Positions 9,012 to 18,568 are shown, numbered from the stretch's first letter. The stretch: 64,000 bases of DNA from Rhodobacteraceae bacterium UBA6213 (GCA_002421605.1 DISJ01000017.1:168623-232622), one strand, 5' to 3'. A program made the numbers and translations. Notes: generated by a model not told the origin, from the letters alone.

Positions 9012-12000
9012 TTGGATATCGAGACATTTCTCAGCCGCTGGAAAAACTCGGGCGGAAGCGAGCGCGCGAACTTTCAGCAGTTCGCCGGTGAGCTCACCCG
9101 GCTTTTGGGTGTTCCCGAGCCCAAACCGGCGACGGCCGATGCTCAGGCAGACGACTATCGCTTCGAGCGGCCGGTCTCGTTCGTGCATACCAGCGCCCAG
9201 GCGCGTGGTTTCATCGACCTCTACCGGCGCGGTTCCTTCGTCATGGAGGCCAAGCAAGGCGTCGGGGCCGCGGCTCAAGAAGACCAGCTGATGCTTCTGC
9301 CTGATCTGCCCGCCCCTGCGCGGCAGGGGCACGGCGTGCGCGGCTCCCGGCGCTGGGACTTTACGATGCTCAGCGCCCGTAACCAGGCAGACGGATACGC
9401 GCGCGCGATCTCGCGCACCGACGGCTGGCCACCCTTCCTGCTGGTTGTCGACGTCGGCCATGTGATCGAGGTCTACGCCGATTTCTCGGGCCACGGCCAA
9501 GGCTACACGCAGTTCCCCGATGGCACCCGTTACCGGATCGCCCTGGATGACCTTCGCGATGAAAAGGTGCGCGAGCGTCTGCGCCTGATCTGGACAGACC
9601 CGCAGGCGCTTGATCCCGCTAAGGTAAGCGCCCGCGTCACCCGCGAGGTCGCCGATCGTCTGGCCGCGCTGGGGCGCTCGTTCGAGGGTCAGGGGCACGA
9701 CCCGCAAACCGTGGCGCGGTTTCTGATGCGCTGCCTGTTCACGATGTTTGCCGAAGACGTCGAGCTGATCCCGCGCGCCTCGTTCACCGATCTTCTGAAG
9801 AAGATGCGCGGGCACCCCGAACATGCCGCCCCGATGCTCAAGGCCCTCTGGGAGACGATGAACACCGGTGGCTTTTCGACGGTGTTGACCACCGATCTGA
9901 AGCGATTCAACGGCGGGCTTTTCAAGGATGCCGAGGCGCTGTCGCTTGCTGAAATCCAGCTGTCGCTGCTGATCGAGGCCGCCAGCCGCGACTGGCGCGA
10001 AGTCGAACCGGCCATCTTCGGAACGCTGCTTGAACGCGCGCTCGACAAGAAGCAGCGCCACAAGCTCGGCGCGCATTACACCCCGCGTGCCTATGTCGAG
10101 CGGCTCGTCACCCCGACCATTATGGAACCGCTCCGGGCAGACTGGCGCGATGTGCAGGCGGCGGCGCTGACGCTGGCCAAGCAGGGCAAACCCGACGAGG
10201 CACGCGCCGCGGTGCGCGCGTTTCACCGCCAGCTCTGCGAGATCCGCGTACTCGATCCGGCATGCGGCTCGGGAAATTTTCTCTATGTCGCGCTCGAATT
10301 GATGAAGCGGCTCGAAGGCGAAGTGACAGGCCTGCTTGCCGATCTGGGCGAAGATCAGGCGGCGCTGGGGCTGGCGGGCCATACGGTCGACCCGCATCAG
10401 TTTCTGGGCATCGAGCTGAACCCCTGGGCGGCCGCGGTAGCCGAACTGGTGCTCTGGATCGGCTACCTGCAATGGCACTTCCGCACCTATGGCAAGGCCA
10501 GCCCTGCCGAGCCCGTGCTGCGCGATTTCAAGAACATCGAAAACCGCGATGCCGTGCTGACCTGGTCCAGCCGCAAGGAACGCCGCGATGATCAGGGCCG
10601 CCCGGTTACCCGCTGGGACGGGGTGACAACCATCACGCACCCGGTGACCGGCCAAGAGGTGCCCGACCCCGATGCCCGCGTTCCGTTGTGGGATTATCTG
10701 AAGCCCGCCCCCGCAAAATGGCCCGAGGCCGATTTCATCGTCGGCAACCCGCCCTTCATCGGGGCAAGCCGGATGCGCGAGGCGCTTGGCGATGGTTATG
10801 CCGAGGCGCTCTGGAAGGCTTACCCCAAGATGCCGCAAAGCGCCGATTTCGTGATGTTCTGGTGGGAAAAGGCGGCGCTGGCGGCGCGCGGCTGGAAACC
10901 GGCCACCGACATTGCCCGCGCCAGGGGCACCCGGCGCTTTGGCTTCATCACCACCAATTCGCTGCGCCAGACCTTCAACCGCAAGGTGCTGGAGCCGCAT
11001 CTGAGCGACCCAAAATCGCCTCTGTCGCTGGTTTTTGCCATCCCTGACCACCCTTGGGTGGATGCAGGCGACGGCGCTGCGGTGCGCATCGCCATGACGG
11101 TCGCGGCAGCGGGCAAAGAGCCCGGGCGACTGCTGACCATAACCGAGGAACGCAAGGGCGAACAAGAGGCCGAGGGTCGGCCGGTGGTGCTGTCGACCGA
11201 AAAAGGGAAGATCTTCGCCAACCTGCGGATCGGGGCGGATGTAGCCTCGGTGGTGCCTCTGCGGGCGAACGCCGGGCTTTCTTCGCCTGGGGTCAAACTG
11301 CATGGCGCAGGTTTCATCGTGACTCGGGCAGAGGCGCGTGCTTTGGGGCTTGGCACCGTGCCCGGCCTCGAAAATCACATCCGCGAATATCGGCACGGGC
11401 GCGATCTGACCGCCACCCCACGCGGCGTCATGCTGATTGATCTATTCGGGTTGACCGAGGCCGAGGTGCGGACGCTGTTTCCGGGCGTCTATCAACTGCT
11501 GGCAGATCGCGTCCGCCCAGAACGAGACGCAAAAGCGACGGCGTCTCCCGACAGTGCACAATATGCGAAGTTCTGGTGGCTGCACGGCAAACCGCGCCCC
11601 AACCTCCGTCCGGCGCTTCGCACCCTTCAGCGCTACATTGCGACCGTCGAAACGACGAAACACCGTCTTTTTCAATTCCTGGGCGCGCCGATCCTCCCCG
11701 ACAATATGCTGATCGCAATCGCCGTTGACGATGCCGCCGCTCTGGCGGTCTTGTCGTCGCGCTTTCACGGGCTTTGGGCGGTGACCACTGGGGGGCGGCT
11801 CGGATACGGAAATGACCCGCGCTACAACAAGTCGAAGTGTTTTGATCCCTTCCCCTTCCCCGACCCGACCGCGGCCCAGAAGACCCGCCTCCGCTCCCTC
11901 GGCGAGCAGCTTGACGCGCATCGCAAGGCGCAACAGGCGGCGAATCCCAAGCTGACCCTGACCGGCATGTATAACGTGCTGGAAAAGCTGCGCGCCAAGG

Positions 12001-12491
12001 AGCGGATCGAAGGCAAGGACAAGGAAATCTACGATCAGGGTCTGGTCAGCATCCTGAAGGAAATTCACGACCAGATCGATGCCGAGGTAGCCGCCGCCTA
12101 TGGCTGGCCCGCCGATCTTACCGACGACGACATCCTGCACCGGCTGGTCGCGCTTAACCGCCAACGCGCCGCCGAAGAAGCGCAGGGACTGGTCCGCTGG
12201 CTGCGCCCGGATTACCAGAACCCCTCGGGTCGCGGTGCCGCTGCCAAGGGCGTTCAGGCTGGCATGGACCTCGGCATTGCCGCCGCCTCGGCCAAGCTGC
12301 CCTGGCCCAAGACCCTGCCCGAACAAATCGCCGCCGTGCGCGCCGCGTTGCAGGATCTTGGCGAGGCAAGCCCCGAGCAGGTGGCGCGGCAGTTCGCCCG
12401 GGCCCGCACCACCTTGGTTCTACCGCTATTGGAAAGCTTGACCGCGCTGGGGCAGGCAAACGTCGACAAAAGCGGGCGATTCACGATCTGA
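9012..12491 (+). CDS. MmeI-type single-chain restriction-modification enzyme (type IIL/IIG)
   Basis: One polypeptide (about 1159 aa) expected to combine nuclease, adenine methyltransferase and target recognition. The N-terminal nuclease domain has a PD-ExK-like site ending in EAK (residues 79-81). A helical spacer and AHYTPRAYVERLV precede the SAM-binding motif I DPACGSGNF (about 415-423). The catalytic motif IV NPPF is at 579-582, followed by the recognition domain and a C-terminal helical region. The start is unsure: TTG at 9012 gives the family-like opening LDIETFLSRW; the frame is open back to 8829. There is no separate methylase or specificity gene, as expected for this class. Confidence 0.85.
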   Translation: MDIETFLSRWKNSGGSERANFQQFAGELTRLLGVPEPKPATADAQADDYRFERPVSFVHTSAQARGFIDLYRRGSFVMEAKQGVGAAAQEDQLMLLPDLPAPARQGHGVRGSRRWDFTMLSARNQADGYARAISRTDGWPPFLLVVDVGHVIEVYADFSGHGQGYTQFPDGTRYRIALDDLRDEKVRERLRLIWTDPQALDPAKVSARVTREVADRLAALGRSFEGQGHDPQTVARFLMRCLFTMFAEDVELIPRASFTDLLKKMRGHPEHAAPMLKALWETMNTGGFSTVLTTDLKRFNGGLFKDAEALSLAEIQLSLLIEAASRDWREVEPAIFGTLLERALDKKQRHKLGAHYTPRAYVERLVTPTIMEPLRADWRDVQAAALTLAKQGKPDEARAAVRAFHRQLCEIRVLDPACGSGNFLYVALELMKRLEGEVTGLLADLGEDQAALGLAGHTVDPHQFLGIELNPWAAAVAELVLWIGYLQWHFRTYGKASPAEPVLRDFKNIENRDAVLTWSSRKERRDDQGRPVTRWDGVTTITHPVTGQEVPDPDARVPLWDYLKPAPAKWPEADFIVGNPPFIGASRMREALGDGYAEALWKAYPKMPQSADFVMFWWEKAALAARGWKPATDIARARGTRRFGFITTNSLRQTFNRKVLEPHLSDPKSPLSLVFAIPDHPWVDAGDGAAVRIAMTVAAAGKEPGRLLTITEERKGEQEAEGRPVVLSTEKGKIFANLRIGADVASVVPLRANAGLSSPGVKLHGAGFIVTRAEARALGLGTVPGLENHIREYRHGRDLTATPRGVMLIDLFGLTEAEVRTLFPGVYQLLADRVRPERDAKATASPDSAQYAKFWWLHGKPRPNLRPALRTLQRYIATVETTKHRLFQFLGAPILPDNMLIAIAVDDAAALAVLSSRFHGLWAVTTGGRLGYGNDPRYNKSKCFDPFPFPDPTAAQKTRLRSLGEQLDAHRKAQQAANPKLTLTGMYNVLEKLRAKERIEGKDKEIYDQGLVSILKEIHDQIDAEVAAAYGWPADLTDDDILHRLVALNRQRAAEEAQGLVRWLRPDYQNPSGRGAAAKGVQAGMDLGIAAASAKLPWPKTLPEQIAAVRAALQDLGEASPEQVARQFARARTTLVLPLLESLTALGQANVDKSGRFTI

Positions 12492-12769
12492 TTTACGGGC
12501 GCCAGGCCAGGGCGCCAAGGCCACCGCTCTACATGCTTGGTGCGTGCCAACTGGTCTGCAACCCCGAGCGCTGTCAAATCCCGGGCTTGGGCGAAGGAAC
12601 ACCTCATCCAAGCAACCGACTGTCGCAATCTCGCCGCTTGAGCTAATCCGCCGCACTTGCATCCGGCGATGCCCCGCAACTATAACGGGAACTGGACTGG
12701 AAAACTCGTCTATTTCAACTATATCTTGCCTAAGGTTACAATTTGGTGCCGCATGGAAAGGTCAATGAA

Positions 12770-13159
12770 ATGAAGTGGACCAAGGCCTACGCTACCGGGA
12801 ACGACGAAGTTGATGAGCAGCACAAAACGCTATTCCTGATGTCCGATCAGTACCGCGAAGCACTGGAAGCTGGTCAGGGCGAAAGCACATATGACGTTTT
12901 CCTCGAGTTCCTGAGCACCTATTCCAAGTCCCACTTTTCTTTTGAAGAAGAATGCATGCTTGCGCACGTTTGCCCGGTCGCAGCTCTAAACAAGACGGAG
13001 CATTGTGCCTTCACAAAGGCTGTCGACAAGGAAGTGGAGAGGTTTCGTCGCGATGGATTTGACCGGTCGGTAGCTTCTAACTTGGTGAATGCAATTGACC
13101 GCTGGCTCGAAAGTCACATTGGCAGGGTGGATGTGCAGTTGAAATCCGTCATGCCGTGA
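12770..13159 (+). CDS. Bacteriohemerythrin, copy 1
   Basis: Oxygen-binding di-iron four-helix protein, 129 aa. Visible ligands are His18 (DEQHKTLF), His55 and Glu59 (HFSFEEE), His78 (EHCAF), and His116 and Asp121 (HIGRVD). The usual HxxxH pair reads NKTEH, so position 74 is Asn where a His ligand is normal. The ATG at 12770 follows GGAAAGG. The gene is very similar to the copy at 50731. It ends directly at the prophage: the last codons ATGCCG TGA contain the proposed 5-bp target duplication, so its natural C-terminus may have been replaced by the insertion. Confidence 0.88.
   Translation: MKWTKAYATGNDEVDEQHKTLFLMSDQYREALEAGQGESTYDVFLEFLSTYSKSHFSFEEECMLAHVCPVAALNKTEHCAFTKAVDKEVERFRRDGFDRSVASNLVNAIDRWLESHIGRVDVQLKSVMP
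13152..13156. repeat. Proposed 5-bp target-site duplication, left copy
   Basis: TGCCG immediately before a TG dinucleotide (13157-13158) that would be the phage terminus. The same pentamer follows CA at 50291-50292. Mu-family transposition duplicates 5 bp and ends in TG/CA, so the arrangement fits, but a match this short can occur by chance. Confidence 0.4.
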
Positions 13160-13199
13160 CCCGGCGGCGCAGGGCCGCGCGATACTGCAGCCCTTCGCC

Positions 13200-13559
13200 T
13201 CAGCCTTCTGTCCCGGCGTCGGGGTCCGGCCCCTCGCCGCAGCGATAAAGCGTCCATCTTGCGCGAAGCACCGCAGCATCCCGTGCCTTGGCGCAATGAT
13301 CCTTTTCCCACCAGGCGAGCAGGCGGTTGATGATCCGCTCGCGCCGCCGCCAGACCGCGACCTTCGGCGAGGAGTCGGCTTGGGCTTCGGTCATCCACGA
13401 AGGACGCGACCAGGTGCCCGCCTCGGCCGAGGTGGTAATCGAGGTCGATCCGCCGAAGATCAGCGCGTTGAGCGCCTCGGAAACCAGAGAAGCCAGCTTG
13501 AAACCGACCTCGTAAAGGACGTGCCCCAACTGCCGCAGCGGGTTCCGACGCGCCGTCAT
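13200..13559 (-). CDS. Hypothetical phage protein at the fibre end of the late operon, 119 aa
   Basis: Last gene of the late operon, overlapping the upstream gene by 4 nt (ATGA). Unrecognised. The N-terminus is weakly hydrophobic (residues 10-35, GHVLYEVGFKLASLVSEALNAL region). The middle is tryptophan-rich and basic (WRRRERIINRLLAWWEK), and the C-terminus is acidic. The position after the tail fibre suggests a host-range, superinfection or virion accessory role, but nothing in the sequence shows it. It ends about 40 nt from the proposed phage terminus. Confidence 0.65.
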   Translation of the reverse strand: MTARRNPLRQLGHVLYEVGFKLASLVSEALNALIFGGSTSITTSAEAGTWSRPSWMTEAQADSSPKVAVWRRRERIINRLLAWWEKDHCAKARDAAVLRARWTLYRCGEGPDPDAGTEG

Positions 13560-14119
13560 GGGGCAATCCCCAAGGCTGCGGCCATTGCCAGCGCCTGCGC
13601 TTTGGCGGCATCGAGGACGGCCTGCACCGCCTCGGGGGTCTCGGCAGCGTCAATTGCATCGGACGTGGTGCGGCGCACCCCGGAAACGCTGCCAATCACC
13701 GCCCGGAACAGGTCCGCATTAGCGAGGATCAACAGCGCAAGGTTGTCGCGGGTTTCGCCCGTGATAGCGCACTCGGCGTCGAGTAGCGCGATCTGCTCGA
13801 CGGATGCCGTGCCAGCGAGCCATGCCCGTGCGGCGGCTTCCTTCGCATCCCACGACAAACGTTCATCAATGGGGGTGTCCGCTGTGAAGATGCCAGTGAG
13901 GTTGTCGATCCACGCCAGCATGGCGCGTTTGGCGCTGGCCTTGACATCTGCCAGCGTCGGCGCCACCGGCTCAGGCTCAGGCGCCTCGGTCAGCGCGAAT
14001 CCTGCGTCATTTGACCAGCCAGCCTGCGCCGGAGATACCTGATCGCCGTTCGGAAGGCGGAACCAACCGCCTTCGCGGATGGTCTGGATCATGGTGCCGT
14101 TTTGTTTTAGTTCGAGCAT
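13556..14119 (-). CDS. Fibre-associated phage protein (tail-fibre assembly-like)
   Basis: 187 aa following the glycine-rich fibre, the usual place for a tail-fibre chaperone. A short N-terminal beta-rich part (MLELKQNGTMIQTIREGGWF) is followed by a proline-rich linker with PEPEPVAP and a long alanine-rich helical C-terminus (about residues 55-185). This two-part layout resembles DUF4376/tail-fibre assembly proteins, but I cannot confirm homology. The ATG at 14119 is preferred because GGTGA lies upstream; an in-frame ATG at 14131 overlaps the fibre stop. Confidence 0.6.
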   Translation of the reverse strand: MLELKQNGTMIQTIREGGWFRLPNGDQVSPAQAGWSNDAGFALTEAPEPEPVAPTLADVKASAKRAMLAWIDNLTGIFTADTPIDERLSWDAKEAAARAWLAGTASVEQIALLDAECAITGETRDNLALLILANADLFRAVIGSVSGVRRTTSDAIDAAETPEAVQAVLDAAKAQALAMAAALGIAP

Positions 14120-14124
14120 GTTAA

Positions 14125-14754
14125 TCACCATTCAATAAAGATTGATCCGGTCGTGCCGGGGCTGCCCGGCGAGGCAGAACTTCCACTTGGGTAGCCCGGA
14201 TGAACGGCGTTTCCGCCCGCTCCACCGGCTGCATAATTTGTCCCACCTGCCCCACCGGAGGCGCTGTTGTAATCGAAGTCTGATGCGGTCGTTCTGGTCT
14301 GCCCGACCGCACCTGCCGACCCTGTAAGTAAAGTATCGCCTACGGTAGCTGCTCCACCAGTCCCGGTGTTGCTGCCGCCGTTAGCGGATACAAGTGTAGT
14401 TGCACCGCGCTTCACTGTTGTTGGTGTGCCGGAGCCGCCGACATTACCTGCACCGAATGTTGATGTTGTGCCACCGACGCCACCGCCGCCGATGGTTATG
14501 GTGAGGGTTTCGCCGGGGGTAACTGCTAACGCATTTTTTATAGCCTTCCCGCCGCCGCCCCCGCCATAACCACCATACGCATAATAAGTTTCGCTCTGGT
14601 ATTTATATCCACCGCCGCGACCGCCAGCGCCGCCGCCTACGGCTTCGACGTAAATAGAAGTAACCCCGGCGGGCACAACAAAGCTACCCGCTGACGTCCA
14701 AGTCCCGTGCGGGATAGTGGGCGACACTATTGGCATGAAAGGAAAGGCACTCAT
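14125..14754 (-). CDS. Glycine-rich tail fibre / distal adhesin
   Basis: 209-aa virion protein likely to sit at the fibre tip and contact the host. After a short N-terminus (residues 1-35) come many glycine-rich stretches (VGGGAGGRGGG, GGYGGGGGGK, IGGGGVGG, ASGGAGG, AAGGAGG) separated by short variable segments. This is the pattern of polyglycine-helix adhesins such as T2/S16 gp38 and of glycine-rich tail proteins. Overlaps the upstream fibre gene by 4 nt. The variable loops between glycine blocks would be the receptor-determining part; that is inference. Confidence 0.75.
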   Translation of the reverse strand: MSAFPFMPIVSPTIPHGTWTSAGSFVVPAGVTSIYVEAVGGGAGGRGGGYKYQSETYYAYGGYGGGGGGKAIKNALAVTPGETLTITIGGGGVGGTTSTFGAGNVGGSGTPTTVKRGATTLVSANGGSNTGTGGAATVGDTLLTGSAGAVGQTRTTASDFDYNSASGGAGGTNYAAGGAGGNAVHPGYPSGSSASPGSPGTTGSIFIEW

Positions 14755-15572
14755 TGCAGCGCCCCCACGGATGCCCGCGTGAAGCCATTGTGCTTCTCGA
14801 TGGTCACGAAGAAATCATCCCCGTTGACAGTGGTGAACGCATCGCCTGCGGTTTTCGTGAACCCGCTCAGGGTGATAGCCCCGGCGCTCGCGTTGTTGGT
14901 GATCTGAATGTGCATGGTGTAGTCACCAGCGACCGAAGGCGCAGCCAAGGTGAAAGCGCCGCCATTCACGATCTTGCGGAAGTTTCCACCGGTCGGGCTT
15001 GGCGTGTAGGTGCCTGTGGTCTTGGTGCCATCATTGACAGTGGTCGCTGTGAAGCCGCCTGCCAACGCCGCACCATTGATCGTATCGACCTCGAGCGCGC
15101 CAAAGACTTCAACTCCAGTGGCGGTGGTCCAGATCCGGTTCACGTTGTCGTAGCGCAGGTAGGCGCCTCCGTCGGCGCTAAAGCTAGCGAGGACCTCGGT
15201 GCCTGCGGCATTGCGCAGCGTGATCAACCCGCTGTTAAGGTAAATCCCGGACCCGGTGAGCGTCGCTAGCGCCACCCCGGCGGAATCGCGCAACACCAGG
15301 CCCGAGGCCGAGAGTGCCTGCAGCACATCGCTGCGCAGCTCCCAGCGATTGTTTGTGGTGTCGAACTTGGCCAACGTCAGCCAAACGGTATTGGCGCCGT
15401 TGCGCATCTTCAGCAGGTTGTTCGCGCTGTCAGCCCAGAACTGGTAGGCATAGGTGGTGCCCGGCGCTGCGGCCCCGGCCGAGGCCGAGGCGAGGGCCTG
15501 AAACGCGGCATTGAGATCGGCGAGCGTTGCCGGGAAGGTCTGGTCCGCAATCACGAAGTCGTTCTGGCTCAT
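14751..15572 (-). CDS. Tail fibre protein
   Basis: 273-aa structural protein, overlapping the tail-tip gene by 4 nt. The sequence is low in charge and rich in Ala, Thr, Gly and Asn with repeating beta-type segments (for example LTLAKFDTTNNRWELRSD and SGLITLRNAAGTEVL). This is typical of trimeric fibre shafts. The N-terminus (MSQNDFVIADQTFPATLADLN) looks like an attachment segment to the tail tip. It links the J-like tip protein to the glycine-rich adhesin downstream. No enzymatic motif. Confidence 0.75.
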   Translation of the reverse strand: MSQNDFVIADQTFPATLADLNAAFQALASASAGAAAPGTTYAYQFWADSANNLLKMRNGANTVWLTLAKFDTTNNRWELRSDVLQALSASGLVLRDSAGVALATLTGSGIYLNSGLITLRNAAGTEVLASFSADGGAYLRYDNVNRIWTTATGVEVFGALEVDTINGAALAGGFTATTVNDGTKTTGTYTPSPTGGNFRKIVNGGAFTLAAPSVAGDYTMHIQITNNASAGAITLSGFTKTAGDAFTTVNGDDFFVTIEKHNGFTRASVGALQ

Positions 15573-18565
15573 GCTGATACTCCATAGCCGCGGGCGACAT
15601 AGTCGAAGCTGCGCGCCACGCCGTCCCCCGCCGTGTTCCTAAACTGGATGGTGAAACCGGCCGCGCTCTTGGCCGAAATCTCGTAATAGTCGCCGCTCGC
15701 CATGCCCTGCGCCGAGACGCCAAGCCCCGAGAGGCTGCGTAGCGCTGGGGTGAAGCTGACCACCATGCCGCCCGTGCCCGCTTCCAGGTCGGCTTCGGCG
15801 ATGATGCGGTCGGGCATGTCAACCTCGACCGACAGCGCGGTTACATAGGGCGTGACATTGGCGCTGGCGGTCGAAAGCACGGCCCGAAACCGAAACCCGC
15901 GCGCCGTGAAATCCCCCACGCTGAGCGCGCGCCAGGCGCTCCAGGTAGCCATGTCGTCCGAGGTCGCAACCTCGAGCACGACGTCAATGTCGGCCGCGTT
16001 GGCATCGCCCGTGAATAGGCCTTGCCGCGCTGAGAAAAGCCCTGGCGCCGCCGCGAACAGCCCCGCTGTATCGTCTTGGCGCGACACCGCAATCCGCGCG
16101 GTCAGCCGCGAGGTGTAGCGTGCCCCGAGATCGACCTGGTCGCGGAACTCGTAGACGCCGCTGCCAGGCGCGGAATAGTCGGTCAGCACCAGCCCGAGGC
16201 CGCTGCGGCAGGTGGGTTTGACAGTACCGCCAGCCGCGCTGAACAGACCGGAGGCAGCGGCGAAGAGCCCCGGCACGTCGTTGAACCAAACTTCGGCGCC
16301 GCTAAAGCCCGACTCTTCTGTCATCGTCTCGACCGCGTTCAGCCCCTCGACGCCCGCGATGGTGGTGACGATCGCGGTGGGGTTCAGGCTTTCGTTTCCG
16401 AGCTTGTCGACCGCCCGGATCAGATATGTCCCCGTGCGCGCTGCGACGGTCGCACTGGTGCCCGGGCGAGGCACTTTGGGGACCAGCGTGACCGCGTTCG
16501 AATAACTGGCCTCCGAGGTCGCAGGCGACCAGCGGATGACGTAGTGCGACAGATCCTCGTCGGGCACCGGATCCCAGCGCAGGTGCGCAACTGCGCCGGT
16601 GATGGCAATGTCGAAACCGGTCACGTCGGCGGGCGGCAGACCGGGCAGCGCCACCGGCCAGGCCAGCAGCTCGAGCCAGTCGGAATTGGTGCCAAGCACG
16701 CTGACCGCGCGCACCCGAACGTCATAATCGGCCGCCTCGATGCCCGAAACTTCGAAGCGCCCCGCCTGGCTCGCACCGACATCGCGCCAGACCGCATCGC
16801 CGCTCGGGCGATATTGCACTTCGGCGCTGTCGATGAAGCCGCCTTCCCAGGCGATGTCAATGATCAGCACGCCCACCGGCTGCTGGTTGCGGATCCGCAC
16901 CTCGGTGGAAAGCGTCACCCCCGGCAGGATCGGTGCAGGTGGCGGTGTGAGCCCGGTCGAAACCGGTTCCCAAGGCAACTCGTCAGCAGGCGCCCAGTCG
17001 TAATCGGCGGGGTCGCGCTCGCGCAAGCTGACCTGCTGCAGCGCCGTGCCAAGGTCGTCCACACATTCGGCCAGTTCGAAGACCTTTGCGTCGTAACCAT
17101 TCGCTGCACTCGTCCAGACCACCGCATCGAGCGGCTCGAGGATCGCGGCATCGGGCGGCAGTGTCAGCGAATGGCGCCGAAACCGGCGCTCTTCTTCGAT
17201 GTAGGCGCGCATCAGCCGCTGCACCTGGTTGGCGTAGGGCACTGCAGGCAGGCTCAGGTCGGCCACGAGGCGGCGGTCCTGATCGAGCATCTCGTAATCG
17301 GCATTGAAGCGTGGCGGCGCGTCCTTGCTTTCCCAAAGGCTCGAGGGTTCGGGGTAACTCGCTTGAATGCCATTCCAGGTGCGATCAAGGCCAGGGAAGG
17401 GTTCAAACCCCTGTGCGGCGGTGACGATCACGTCGTCATCCGAGAACACATATACCGGCAGGCCGGGCCCGCCGACGCGGATTTTCCAGATGCCGCCGAC
17501 TTCGGCCATCTGGCCTGAACACCCCTTTAACAGCTCTTCAATGACGCTTGCAGGCTCTTCATCGACCGTCACTTCAAAGCCCGCGCGGTACTGTGGCTCT
17601 GTACCGCCCTCGGAAAGCGACACCGGCAGATCGCAGTCGTTCATCGCGGCGAACCAGGCATCAAGCGGCAGGTCGGCCTCGGCGCTTTCGCCGCCCCAGA
17701 TCGAGCCGTCGGGCAGGGCAATGCCGCGCAGGATGTTGTAGATCTGCACGACCGGGTTGGCGCTCGGACTCCAACTGGCGAGATCCGACCAGCGCTGCGC
17801 GCCGCTGCCGCCGACCGAGCTGTCTGCGCGCGGATCGTAAAGCGGGATCCCCGCCAGCACGAAGCGCACCCGCGGCAGCGCGTTAAAAAGCTCGCGGTTG
17901 TAACGGAAGGTCAGCACCGCATAGCAAAGCCCAGTTCCGACCATGTCGGCCTTCCACGGCCGGTCGGGATCGGCACCATATTTGGCCAGCAGCATCGGGT
18001 CGGCGGCGATCTGGGTGCCGTCGTAAAAGGTGACCCAGGCGTAGCCTTCGTATTTGCCGAGCACCGGGCGGCCGTAGGTGGTCTCGTCGGTGCGAGGGAA
18101 AAGACCGAGTGGATCCGGCCAGTCTGGCCAGGCAGGCCACCCCGGCAGCCCCGAGTGCAGCGTTGAGCCGCCCTCACTGACCACATTGGGGCCAATCTCG
18201 ACATAGGCATCGTCGATGATCAGCCCGGTCAGTGACTGGCCGGGCACATCACCCAGATCGATCACATAGGTGAGGTAAGCGTTTGGGGTCTTTCCGGACG
18301 TGCCATGGCTCATCGCCGGGGCAAGCGCAAACCCGGCCGTTGCGTATTGCCCGAGGATGAAGCTCTGCGGGTTGGTGCCGCCCGAGGCGGTGGCCGAGGT
18401 CTTGATCCCCGGCGCCTTCGGTTTCGGCGCCAGTGCCTGCGCCAACGCCGACAGCGCGACCGAAACGAGCAGGCGGCCGAGTACCGTGCCCGTCAGGAAG
18501 GTACCAACGGCGGAGGCGCTGAAGGCGGTCGCGGCGGCGGCAATTGCGGCAAAGACATGGGGCAT
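15569..18565 (-). CDS. Tail tip / host-specificity protein (lambda J-like)
   Basis: 998-aa central tail-tip protein that binds the receptor or anchors fibres. The N-terminal 50 residues are hydrophobic and Ala-rich, followed by KPKAPGIKTSATASGGTNP, typical for this family. The central hub region is about residues 60-540, fibronectin type III-like beta domains with VRAVSVLGT and YLIRAVDKLGNES at about 560-740, and a C-terminal beta-rich part. The size is close to lambda gpJ (1132 aa). It lies directly after the DUF6950-type gene, matching the lambda order L-K-I-J. Confidence 0.85.
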   Translation of the reverse strand: MPHVFAAIAAAATAFSASAVGTFLTGTVLGRLLVSVALSALAQALAPKPKAPGIKTSATASGGTNPQSFILGQYATAGFALAPAMSHGTSGKTPNAYLTYVIDLGDVPGQSLTGLIIDDAYVEIGPNVVSEGGSTLHSGLPGWPAWPDWPDPLGLFPRTDETTYGRPVLGKYEGYAWVTFYDGTQIAADPMLLAKYGADPDRPWKADMVGTGLCYAVLTFRYNRELFNALPRVRFVLAGIPLYDPRADSSVGGSGAQRWSDLASWSPSANPVVQIYNILRGIALPDGSIWGGESAEADLPLDAWFAAMNDCDLPVSLSEGGTEPQYRAGFEVTVDEEPASVIEELLKGCSGQMAEVGGIWKIRVGGPGLPVYVFSDDDVIVTAAQGFEPFPGLDRTWNGIQASYPEPSSLWESKDAPPRFNADYEMLDQDRRLVADLSLPAVPYANQVQRLMRAYIEEERRFRRHSLTLPPDAAILEPLDAVVWTSAANGYDAKVFELAECVDDLGTALQQVSLRERDPADYDWAPADELPWEPVSTGLTPPPAPILPGVTLSTEVRIRNQQPVGVLIIDIAWEGGFIDSAEVQYRPSGDAVWRDVGASQAGRFEVSGIEAADYDVRVRAVSVLGTNSDWLELLAWPVALPGLPPADVTGFDIAITGAVAHLRWDPVPDEDLSHYVIRWSPATSEASYSNAVTLVPKVPRPGTSATVAARTGTYLIRAVDKLGNESLNPTAIVTTIAGVEGLNAVETMTEESGFSGAEVWFNDVPGLFAAASGLFSAAGGTVKPTCRSGLGLVLTDYSAPGSGVYEFRDQVDLGARYTSRLTARIAVSRQDDTAGLFAAAPGLFSARQGLFTGDANAADIDVVLEVATSDDMATWSAWRALSVGDFTARGFRFRAVLSTASANVTPYVTALSVEVDMPDRIIAEADLEAGTGGMVVSFTPALRSLSGLGVSAQGMASGDYYEISAKSAAGFTIQFRNTAGDGVARSFDYVARGYGVSA

Positions 18566-18568
18566 ATG

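Noticed and set aside
8703..11396. 897-codon open frame on the minus strand, antisense to the restriction enzyme
   Set aside because: It mirrors the strongly GC-biased third positions of the real plus-strand gene, has no domain, and the plus strand shows clear methyltransferase motifs throughout.
13157..13200. MuA end-binding repeats matching those proposed near 50.2 kb
   Set aside because: Only about 40 bp lie between the proposed left terminus and the last gene, and no convincing GAAAA/CGCGAAAGC-like motif is visible there; sites may overlap the coding region but I could not support them.
16076..17518. 480-codon plus-strand frame inside the tail tip gene
   Set aside because: Antisense to a well-supported J-like protein within a continuous minus-strand operon; composition is Arg/Gly/Asp-rich as typical of shadow frames.
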